In this document: one piece after another, positions 1 to 5,195 of the stretch
Layout of the letters: the number at the start of each line of letters is the position of its first letter
Numbering within the stretch: the first letter of the stretch is position 1
Origin: Pseudomonadota bacterium
GTDB lineage: Bacteria > Pseudomonadota > Alphaproteobacteria > Acetobacterales > Acetobacteraceae
Direction of reading: 5' to 3'
Length of the DNA stretch: 6,147 nucleotides
Assembly: GCA_021845835.1 (NCBI GenBank)
Contig: JAJZVE010000300.1
Coordinates: 1-6,147 of the forward strand
Program-made: the position numbers and the translations under genes
Notes under the pieces: model-generated
Database searches by the model: none
Told to the model about the DNA's origin: nothing
The model's input: only the letters and a program-made list of their open reading frames with translations

Positions 1-365
1 AGCGCCCCGCCCTGGCCGGCGCCGCTGGCCAGCAGCAGCGGCCCCGCCTGCGGCCGGCACAGTCGCGCCGCCAGCGCCGCCAGCGCCGTCGCGTCGCGCC
101 CGGCGCTGTGTACGTCGCCGAACCCCGCCGCCGCCGCCCGCGCCGCCGTGGCGTCGCCGACCGCCAGCAGCGGCAGCGCGTGCAGCGCCGCCGGCAAGGC
201 GGCGATGGCGTTGCCGCTGGTCACCAGCACCGCCTGCGGCCGGAAGGCGAGGCTGAGCGGACGGGGCCGGATTGCCAGCATCGGCGCCAGCACGGCATCG
301 CGGCCGAGGGCGCGCAGGCGGGCGGCGGTTTCGCTCGCGCCGGGCTGCGGGCGCGTCACCAGCAC
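1..365 (-). CDS. hemD: Uroporphyrinogen-III synthase, N-terminal part (cut by window edge)
   Basis: Uroporphyrinogen-III synthase cyclises hydroxymethylbilane to uroporphyrinogen III with inversion of ring D; it is a cytosolic enzyme of haem, sirohaem and cobalamin synthesis. About 121 codons are visible, running off position 1 without a stop. The translation opens with MLVTRPQPGASETAARLRALG, the usual first strand and helix of HemD. It also has VLVTSGNAIAAL near residues 47-58 and AVGDATAARAAAAGF near residues 70-84, both typical HemD blocks, followed by GRDATALAAL. Overall sequence identity in this family is low, so the call rests on these blocks plus position just after hemC. The GTG start at 365-363 lies 4 nt beyond the hemC stop. 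A TTG at 377-375, giving MPDAVLVTRP and overlapping hemC by 8 nt, is an alternative. No clear Shine-Dalgarno is seen, so translation is probably coupled to hemC. The C-terminal half is outside the window. Confidence 0.88.
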   Translation of the reverse strand, partial: MLVTRPQPGASETAARLRALGRDAVLAPMLAIRPRPLSLAFRPQAVLVTSGNAIAALPAALHALPLLAVGDATAARAAAAGFGDVHSAGRDATALAALAARLCRPQAGPLLLASGAGQGGA

Positions 366-369
366 CGCG

Positions 370-1317
370 TCAGGCAAACAGGTCGGCCGGGCTGTCGGCG
401 CGCAGGCGGCGCCCCAGCTCCGCGCCCAGCGCCGCCGCGTCGGCCGCGGCGCCGGCGAGGTCGCGGCGCAGCAGGAACGTGCCGTCGGCCCGCGCGACGA
501 GGCCGGTCAGGTGCAGCGTGCCGTCGGCAAGCAGCCGCGCATGGGCGCCGATCGGCGTGCGGCAGGACCCGTCCAGCTCGCCCAGCAAGGCCCGCTCCGC
601 CGCCGCCGCCGTCGCCGCCGCCGGGTCGGAGAGGGCGCGCAGCGTGGCGCACAGCCCGGCGTCGGCGGCGCGGGCGGTGATGCCGACGATGCCCTGGCCC
701 GCCGCCGGCAGCATCGTCTCCGGTTCCAGTATCGCGCTCACAGCCGCCTCCAGCCCCAGCCGGCGCAGCCCGGCCAGTGCCAGCAGCGTGGCCGCCATGT
801 CGCCGGCGCGCAGCCGCGCCAGCCGCGTCTGCACGTTGCCGCGCAGCAGCGCCACTTTCAGGTCCGGCCGCGCGTGCAGCAGCTGCGCCTGCCGCCGCAC
901 CGAACTGGTGCCCACCACCGCGCCACGCGGCAGTGCGGCGAGCGGGTCGGCGGGGTCCGGCACGGCGGCACCGGGGGCGAGGATCAGCGCGTCGCGGGCA
1001 TCCTCGCGCGGCAGCGTGGCGGCCAGTACGATGCCGGGCGGCAGCGTGGTTTCCAGGTCCTTCAGCGAATGCACCGCGGCGTCGATGCGCTGATCCGCCA
1101 GCGCCTCGTGGATTTCCTTGGCGAACAACCCCTTGCCGCCGATTTCGGCGAGCGGCCGGTCCTGCACCCGGTCGCCGGTGGTGGCGATGATGTGCTCGGC
1201 GGCCGCGCGCTCCGGCGCCGTTTCGCGCAGGCGGGCCAGCACGGCGCGGGTCTGCCAGAGGGCAAGCGGGGAGCCGCGCGTGCCGAAGCGCAACGTGCGG
1301 TGCTGGGCAATGTCCAT
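370..1317 (-). CDS. hemC: Hydroxymethylbilane synthase (porphobilinogen deaminase)
   Basis: HemC joins four porphobilinogen molecules into the linear tetrapyrrole hydroxymethylbilane, the substrate of the HemD encoded next to it. The protein has 315 residues, close to the 313 of E. coli HemC. Visible hallmarks are the N-terminal RFGTRGSPLALWQT (residues 10-23), GGKGLFAKEI (60-69), AVHSLKD with the catalytic aspartate at D87, the substrate- and cofactor-binding arginines in GTSSVRRQ (R141, R142), LLRGNVQTRL (158-166), PAAGQGI (204-210), and the dipyrromethane cofactor attachment cysteine C252 in GSCRTPIGAHA. All key residues are present, so it should be active. An alanine-rich run near 232-241 is coded by GCC/GCG repeats. 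The ATG at 1317 has a weak AGGTT upstream (plus-strand AACCT at 1323-1327). It is first in an operon with hemD and divergent from tsaD. Confidence 0.97.
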   Translation of the reverse strand: MDIAQHRTLRFGTRGSPLALWQTRAVLARLRETAPERAAAEHIIATTGDRVQDRPLAEIGGKGLFAKEIHEALADQRIDAAVHSLKDLETTLPPGIVLAATLPREDARDALILAPGAAVPDPADPLAALPRGAVVGTSSVRRQAQLLHARPDLKVALLRGNVQTRLARLRAGDMAATLLALAGLRRLGLEAAVSAILEPETMLPAAGQGIVGITARAADAGLCATLRALSDPAAATAAAAERALLGELDGSCRTPIGAHARLLADGTLHLTGLVARADGTFLLRRDLAGAAADAAALGAELGRRLRADSPADLFA

Positions 1318-1324
1318 GCCGCAA

Positions 1325-1332
1325 CCTAGAAC
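1325..1332 (+). promoter_or_regulatory. Candidate -10 element for tsaD in the hemC-tsaD gap
   Basis: CCTAGAAC matches seven of eight positions of the alphaproteobacterial (Caulobacter-type) -10 consensus GCTANAWC. It lies 26 nt before the ATG at 1359. I see no convincing -35 at the right spacing, so this is a weak prediction. The whole divergent gap is only about 40 bp, so promoters for both genes must overlap each other or extend into coding sequence. Confidence 0.25.
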
Positions 1333-1349
1333 ACGCGCACGACGGGATG

Positions 1350-1353
1350 AAGG
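1350..1353 (+). promoter_or_regulatory. Ribosome binding site deciding the tsaD start
   Basis: AAGG sits 5 nt before the ATG at 1359, preceded by G1349-style purine context (GAAGG is not complete, the run reads ATGAAGG). The other in-frame ATG at 1347 has only CGGG in front of it. This favours 1359, giving MTDLPGPVLGIETSCDETAA, over a four-residue longer protein. Confidence 0.45.
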
Positions 1354-1358
1354 CGACC

Positions 1359-2399
1359 ATGACCGATTTGCCCGGCCCGGTACTCGGCATCGAGACCTCC
1401 TGCGACGAAACCGCCGCCGCCGTGCTGGCGCCGGACGGGCAGGTGCTCGCCGAAACGCTGCTGAGCCAGCAGGAGCACGCTCCTTACGGCGGCGTGGTGC
1501 CGGAGATCGCGGCGCGCGCGCATCTGGACCATCTGCCGCGTCTCGTCACCGAGGCGATGCGCCGCGCCGGCGTGGGCTTTGGCGAACTCGGCGGCGTGGC
1601 GGCCACGTCCGGGCCGGGCCTGATCGGCGGGCTGATCGTCGGCAGCAGCTTCGCCAAAGGCATCGCCCTGACCCACGGAATACAATTTGTCGCAATCAAC
1701 CACCTGGAAGCACATGCGCTGACGGCGCGGTTGCCCGGCCTGGTGCCGGACGGGCTGGCGTTTCCCTATCTGCTGCTGCTGGTCTCCGGCGGGCACTGCC
1801 AATGCGTCGCGGTGGAGGGCGTGGGCCGCCATGTCCGCCTCGGCGGCACCATCGACGACGCCGCCGGCGAGGCGTTCGACAAGGTGGCGAAACTGCTGAG
1901 CCTCGGCTGGCCCGGCGGCCCGGCGCTGGAGCGGCTGGCGGCATCGGGCGATCCCGCGCGCTTCGCGCTGCCGCGTCCGCTGCTCGGGCGGCCCGGCTGC
2001 GATTTCAGCTTTTCCGGGTTGAAGACCGCGGTTGCCCATCTGGTCGCAGGGTTCGCGCCGGGGCCTGTGCCGGCGGCGGATATTGCCGCGAGCTTCCAGC
2101 GCGCGGTCGCGGACGTGATGGCCGACCGCGCCGATCACGCCATGACGGCGTTCGCCACCCGGCACGACGCGCGCACGCTGGTTGTCGCGGGCGGCGTCGC
2201 CGCCAACGCCGCGCTGCGCGCCGCCCTCGCCGCCGCCGCGGCGCGACGCGGCTTCCATCTCGTCGCGCCGCCGCCGCGCCTGTGCGGCGACAATGCAGTC
2301 ATGGTCGCCTGGGCAGGCATCGAGCGGCTGCGCCTGGGACTGACCGACACACTCGATCATGCGCCGCGTCCGCGCTGGCCGCTGGAGACTCTGACGTGA
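1359..2399 (+). CDS. tsaD: tRNA N6-adenosine threonylcarbamoyltransferase TsaD
   Basis: TsaD (Kae1/YgjD/Gcp family) transfers the threonylcarbamoyl group from TC-AMP to A37 of ANN-decoding tRNAs, forming t6A together with TsaB and TsaE; it is cytosolic. The 346-residue protein has the ASKHA-fold start VLGIETSCDETAAAVL (residues 8-23), GGVVPEIAARAHLDHLPRLV (44-63), TSGPGLIGGLIVG (83-95), the metal ligands H115 and H119 in NHLEAH, LLLVSGGHCQ (139-148), GGTIDDAAGEAFDKVAKLL (162-180), the FSFSGLKTAV block (216-225), VVAGGVAANAALR (275-287), and the C-terminal CGDNAVMVAWAG whose D311 is the third metal ligand. Every catalytic element is intact and the length is near the 337 of E. coli TsaD. The start at 1359 was chosen for its Shine-Dalgarno; 1347 is the alternative. 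It overlaps rlmJ by 4 nt (GTGA) and is divergent from hemC. Confidence 0.97.
   Translation: MTDLPGPVLGIETSCDETAAAVLAPDGQVLAETLLSQQEHAPYGGVVPEIAARAHLDHLPRLVTEAMRRAGVGFGELGGVAATSGPGLIGGLIVGSSFAKGIALTHGIQFVAINHLEAHALTARLPGLVPDGLAFPYLLLLVSGGHCQCVAVEGVGRHVRLGGTIDDAAGEAFDKVAKLLSLGWPGGPALERLAASGDPARFALPRPLLGRPGCDFSFSGLKTAVAHLVAGFAPGPVPAADIAASFQRAVADVMADRADHAMTAFATRHDARTLVVAGGVAANAALRAALAAAAARRGFHLVAPPPRLCGDNAVMVAWAGIERLRLGLTDTLDHAPRPRWPLETLT
2384..2387 (+). promoter_or_regulatory. Ribosome binding site for the GTG start of rlmJ
   Basis: GGAG lies inside the end of tsaD, 8 nt before the GTG at 2396. It supports a GTG start that overlaps the tsaD stop and therefore translational coupling. Confidence 0.6.
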
Positions 2400-3214
2400 A
2401 TTATCGCCACATCTACCATGCCGGCAATTTCGCCGACTGCTTCAAGCACGCGCTGCTGGTCTGGCTGATCGGCGCGTTACAGCGCAAGCCCGGCGCCATC
2501 GTGGTGCTGGACACGCACGCCGGGACCGGCCGCTACGACCTCGATGCCGAGCCTGCCACGCGCACCGGCGAATGGCGCCAGGGCATCGCGCGGCTGCTTG
2601 ACGACCCGCCGCAGCCGCTGGCCGGGTACGTCGCACTGGTGCGCGCGCTCGGGCTCTATCCCGGCTCGCCGGCGCTGGCGCGGCGGATGCTGCGCGCGCA
2701 GGACCGGCTGGCGTGCTGCGAACTGCATCCCGAGGACCACGCCGTACTGCGGCGGCACTTCGCCGGCGACCCGCAGGTTTCGGTGCATCGGCGCAATGCG
2801 TGGGAGGCGCTCAGTGCGCTGCTGCCGCCGCCGGAGCGCCGCGGCGTCGTGCTGATTGACCCGCCCTACGAGGTGCCGGCCGAGTTCGACCGTGTGGCCG
2901 CCGGCCTGCGGCGCGGCCACGCGCGGTTCCCGACCGGCGTGTTCGCCGCCTGGTATCCGGTGAAGCACCGCGCGCCGGTCCGCGCCTTCCACACGGCGAT
3001 GCGGGACAGCGGCATGCGCCACATCGTCGCCGTGGAATTGCTGCTGCGCGCGCCGTTCGACCCGGCGCGGCTGAACGGCTGCGGCCTCCTGGTCGTCAAC
3101 CCGCCATACCGCTTCGAGCAGGAAGCTCCCGCGATCCTGGCTGCCCTGCTGGAGCGGCTGGGAACGCGCGAGGACGGCGAGGGCGTCGATCTGGTGCGGC
3201 TCGCCGAAGAGTAG
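2396..3214 (+). CDS. rlmJ: 23S rRNA (adenine(2030)-N6)-methyltransferase RlmJ
   Basis: RlmJ (YhiR family) is an S-adenosylmethionine-dependent enzyme that makes m6A at position 2030 of 23S rRNA (E. coli numbering). The 272-residue product (280 in E. coli) begins MNYRHIYHAGNFADCFKHA, closely like the E. coli start SYRHSFHAGNHADVLKH. It continues with the SAM-binding LDTHAGTGRYDL (38-49), RTGEWRQGIARL (56-67), YPGSPALARRMLR (88-100), ELHPED (109-114), the catalytic IDPPYE with D155 (154-159), RFPTGVFAAWYPV (177-189), and NPPYRFEQ (235-242). All motifs are present. The GTG start at 2396 is supported by the family N-terminus, the GGAG 8 nt upstream and the GTGA overlap with the tsaD stop. It is second and apparently last in the tsaD operon, since the next gene is convergent. 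Confidence 0.95.
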   Translation: MNYRHIYHAGNFADCFKHALLVWLIGALQRKPGAIVVLDTHAGTGRYDLDAEPATRTGEWRQGIARLLDDPPQPLAGYVALVRALGLYPGSPALARRMLRAQDRLACCELHPEDHAVLRRHFAGDPQVSVHRRNAWEALSALLPPPERRGVVLIDPPYEVPAEFDRVAAGLRRGHARFPTGVFAAWYPVKHRAPVRAFHTAMRDSGMRHIVAVELLLRAPFDPARLNGCGLLVVNPPYRFEQEAPAILAALLERLGTREDGEGVDLVRLAEE

Positions 3215-3217
3215 AAT

Positions 3218-3226
3218 TTATCCACA
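3218..3226 (+). other. Perfect match to the DnaA-box consensus TTATCCACA
   Basis: The nonamer TTATCCACA equals the strong DnaA-binding consensus TTATNCACA. A partner on the opposite strand at 3296-3304 reads TTATCCGCA, one mismatch away. Both are the outer tips of the inverted repeat, so the match may simply be a by-product of the repeat unit. There is no oriC-type gene context. Confidence 0.3.
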
Positions 3227-3304
3227 GATTTCGTGGATTCCACAGATTTAAAGTAAGTAGCAAGAAATAACTTTATCTGTGTAATCTGTGCAATCTGCGG
3301 ATAA
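3218..3304. repeat. Long imperfect inverted repeat made of 9-bp CACAGATT-type units
   Basis: This structure fills most of the 100-bp gap between the stop codons of rlmJ and ade. The left arm (3218-3247) and right arm (3275-3304) are complementary at 24 of 30 positions around a 27-nt loop. The outer 13 bp are TTATCCACAGATT against AATCTGCGGATAA. Each arm has three adjacent 9-bp units: CACAGATTT, CGTGGATTC, CACAGATTT on the left, and, read on the minus strand, CGCAGATTG, CACAGATTA, CACAGATAA on the right. In plus-strand RNA three of the six mismatches become G-U pairs (3233-3235 with 3287-3289), raising pairing to 27 of 30; in minus-strand RNA they do not. The gap 3215-3314 has 31 G+C in 100 bases, far below the flanking genes. 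No ORF or transposase is present. It may be a dispersed non-autonomous repeat, and may also act as a transcription barrier between convergent genes, though there is no strong T-tract. Confidence 0.8.
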
Positions 3305-3314
3305 TATTATACTT

Positions 3315-5111
3315 CTATTCTGCCGTCATCAGCGGCAGGATCTCCATCTGCGGTACCGTGACAAGCCCCTTGTCGGTCAGCCGGATTTCCGGGATCACCG
3401 AAAGCGGAATCAGGTTGAAGCCCATGAACGGCAGCCGGCATCCCAGGGATGCCCAGGCCTGCTTCATCCGCGCCGCCGCCGCCGCCACCTCCGGCGCGCG
3501 CCGGTCCGACAGCAGGCCCGCGATCGGCAGCGGTACCGACGCCAGCACCGCGCCGTCGCGCACCACTGCGACGCCGCCCTGGTGGCGCTTCACCTCGGCG
3601 AGTGCGGCCTGCATGTCGGCTTCGGTGCGGCCGGCGACGATGACGTTGTGCGCGTCGTGGCCGACGCTGCTCGCCACCGCGCCGGCGGTCAGCCCGAAAT
3701 CCTTCAGCAGGCCATGCGCCACCTTGCCGCCGTTGCCGTGCCGCTCGATCACCGCGGCGAAACAGAGGCCGTGGCGATCCAGATGCGCCGCCCAGTCCGC
3801 CGCCGGATCGAGCAGCAGCGTCTCGTGGAACAGCAGGATGCCGGGAGACTGCACGCGGATCGCGTTCGCGCGCACGCGGCGGCCCGGCAAGGCGGGCGTC
3901 AGGCGCACCGTGTCGGGGACATGCACGGTGCGGTACGCGGCCGGCGGATAGCGGTAGCGCGCGCCTTCCAGTTGCGCTTCCAGCCCCGGCGTGATGCGGC
4001 GGTCGCGCACCGCCAGCTCGCCGCCGTACCAGGTGCAGTGCGGCTGCAGATCGTCGTCCAGCAGCACGAGGTCGGCCCGACGCCCGCCGCCCAGCCCGCC
4101 GATCTCGCCGTCCATCGCATAGCGCGTCGCCGGATGCAGGGAGCCTGCGCTCCAGGCCTGTTCGCGCGTCAGGCCGGCGCGCACCGCCTGCCGCACCACC
4201 CAGTCCTGGCCGAACAGGAACAGGTCGTCGGCATCGCGGTCGTCGGTGCAGACGCAGATGCGCTTCGTGCTGGCGCCAAGTTCCGTCACCGCGCGGATCG
4301 CCTGCGGCAGGCTGTGCCACGGCGTCGTCGGCGGCCCGCCGCGCAGGAAGATCCAGACGCCGGCTTCAAGAAGGTCGTCGGCGATGTCGCGGTCGATGGC
4401 CTCGTGCGTGTCGGTGACACCGCTCGCCGCATAGGCGGCGACGAATTCCCGGCCATAGATGTGCCCGCTCACCGGCCGTCCGCGCCGCAGGGCTGCGGCC
4501 AGGATCGCGTGGCTGCGCGCATCGCCCTCGCAGACCTGCACGAAATCCATCTTCTCGCCGAGCGCCACCGCTTCCGGCCAGGCATCGAAGATGGCGCCGA
4601 TCTTCTCCGCCGTCAGGTCGCCGCCGGCGGTCTCGAAGTGCGGCGCGGTCGCCGGCACCGTGCTCGGCACGGTGAGGAAAATGTTCAGCGGCGCCGCGCG
4701 CGCGTCCTGCAGCATCCATTCGATGCCGGCCTGATCGCAGACATTGCCGATCTCATGGCTGTCGCAGAAGATCGTGGTGGTGCCGTTCAGCAGCGCCGCC
4801 TCGGCATAGGCGCAGGCGGTCATCATGCTGCTCTCGATGTGCAGGTGCGGATCGACCAGTCCCGGCGCCAGGATCGCGCCGGCGCCGTCGAACACGTCGG
4901 CGCCGCCGTCGCGCCGCGCCGTGCCGGCCGGCTTCACCGCGGCGATGCGCCCGCCGGCGATCCAGATTTCGCGATCGGCGGCCATGCGCTCGGAATAGGG
5001 CGAGAGCGTGCGCACGCCGGTGATGACACGCTCCGGCGCCTCCCGTCCGGCGGCGACCGCGGCGAGGCGGCGCGTCATGCTGTGCAACGGTGCGACGGAA
5101 AAGCGATTCAT
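3315..5111 (-). CDS. ade: Adenine deaminase (amidohydrolase superfamily), divergent variant
   Basis: Adenine deaminase hydrolyses adenine to hypoxanthine and ammonia in purine salvage; it is a cytosolic metalloenzyme. The 598-residue product (588 in E. coli) has an N-terminal composite strand region (28-80), then the metal-binding [14 protein letters not shown] with H89 and H91, [10 protein letters not shown] with H119 and E120, ALGEKMDF with E186, SGHIYG with H217, THEAID (235-240), the metal-binding aspartates in [10 protein letters not shown] (288-297), and [28 protein letters not shown] (326-353). The C-terminal domain typical of adenine deaminases follows: [16 protein letters not shown] (454-469), [14 protein letters not shown] (481-494), LPIAGLLSD (528-536) and [20 protein letters not shown] (563-582). 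The fold and family are clear. Substrate is less certain, because several catalytic neighbourhoods differ from the usual ones. The ATG at 5111 has AGGGA 8 nt upstream. The same frame stays open upstream, but that part is antisense to alr and is not coding. Confidence 0.88.
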   Translation of the reverse strand: MNRFSVAPLHSMTRRLAAVAAGREAPERVITGVRTLSPYSERMAADREIWIAGGRIAAVKPAGTARRDGGADVFDGAGAILAPGLVDPHLHIESSMMTACAYAEAALLNGTTTIFCDSHEIGNVCDQAGIEWMLQDARAAPLNIFLTVPSTVPATAPHFETAGGDLTAEKIGAIFDAWPEAVALGEKMDFVQVCEGDARSHAILAAALRRGRPVSGHIYGREFVAAYAASGVTDTHEAIDRDIADDLLEAGVWIFLRGGPPTTPWHSLPQAIRAVTELGASTKRICVCTDDRDADDLFLFGQDWVVRQAVRAGLTREQAWSAGSLHPATRYAMDGEIGGLGGGRRADLVLLDDDLQPHCTWYGGELAVRDRRITPGLEAQLEGARYRYPPAAYRTVHVPDTVRLTPALPGRRVRANAIRVQSPGILLFHETLLLDPAADWAAHLDRHGLCFAAVIERHGNGGKVAHGLLKDFGLTAGAVASSVGHDAHNVIVAGRTEADMQAALAEVKRHQGGVAVVRDGAVLASVPLPIAGLLSDRRAPEVAAAAARMKQAWASLGCRLPFMGFNLIPLSVIPEIRLTDKGLVTVPQMEILPLMTAE

Positions 5112-5119
5112 GGCGGAAT

Positions 5120-5124
5120 TCCCT
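5120..5124 (-). promoter_or_regulatory. Ribosome binding site deciding the ade start
   Basis: On the minus strand AGGGA lies 8 nt before the ATG at 5111. It selects this start over the internal ATG 11 codons later and over the long upstream extension of the open frame. Confidence 0.55.
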
Positions 5125-5145
5125 GCGCCGACGCGGCGCGCCGAG

Positions 5146-5174
5146 GCTAGCATGCGCGCCGAGTGGCAACGCAA
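5146..5174 (-). promoter_or_regulatory. Candidate sigma-70-type promoter for ade
   Basis: On the minus strand TTGCGT (5174-5169) and GCTAGC (5151-5146) are separated by exactly 17 bp. They resemble the alphaproteobacterial TTGACG / GCTANAWC housekeeping promoter, with a loose match at both ends. The -10 ends 34 nt before the ade ATG, a normal leader length. GCTAGC is palindromic, so it could also serve as a -10 towards alr, but I see no good -35 on that side. Confidence 0.35.
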
Positions 5175-5195
5175 CCTTGCGGGACGGATGGCGCG

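Noticed and set aside
597..632. GCC/CGC trinucleotide run as a possible microsatellite or CRISPR-like repeat
   Set aside because: It encodes an alanine-rich segment of HemC in frame, and such runs are common in this base composition; there are no spacer-like units.
148..1329. A 393-residue open frame on the plus strand across hemD and hemC
   Set aside because: It is antisense to two well-supported haem genes and encodes Arg/Gln/Gly-rich sequence, the usual stop-poor shadow in very GC-rich DNA.
1326..2360. A 344-residue minus-strand open frame opposite tsaD
   Set aside because: Antisense shadow of tsaD; low-complexity composition and no recognisable motif.
1118..2395. An upstream continuation of the rlmJ frame through hemC and tsaD (698 residues in total)
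   Set aside because: Upstream of the GTG at 2396 it runs out of frame through tsaD and antisense to hemC; RlmJ similarity begins exactly at the GTG.
3215..3314. A replication origin, suggested by AT-rich DNA with a perfect DnaA box
   Set aside because: Only one perfect and one near match are present, both explained by the repeat arms, and there are no dnaA, dnaN, gidA or parAB genes nearby.
3288..5150. A 620-residue plus-strand open frame opposite ade
   Set aside because: Antisense shadow of ade, rich in Arg, His and Gln; it starts inside the AT-rich repeat and has no family motif.
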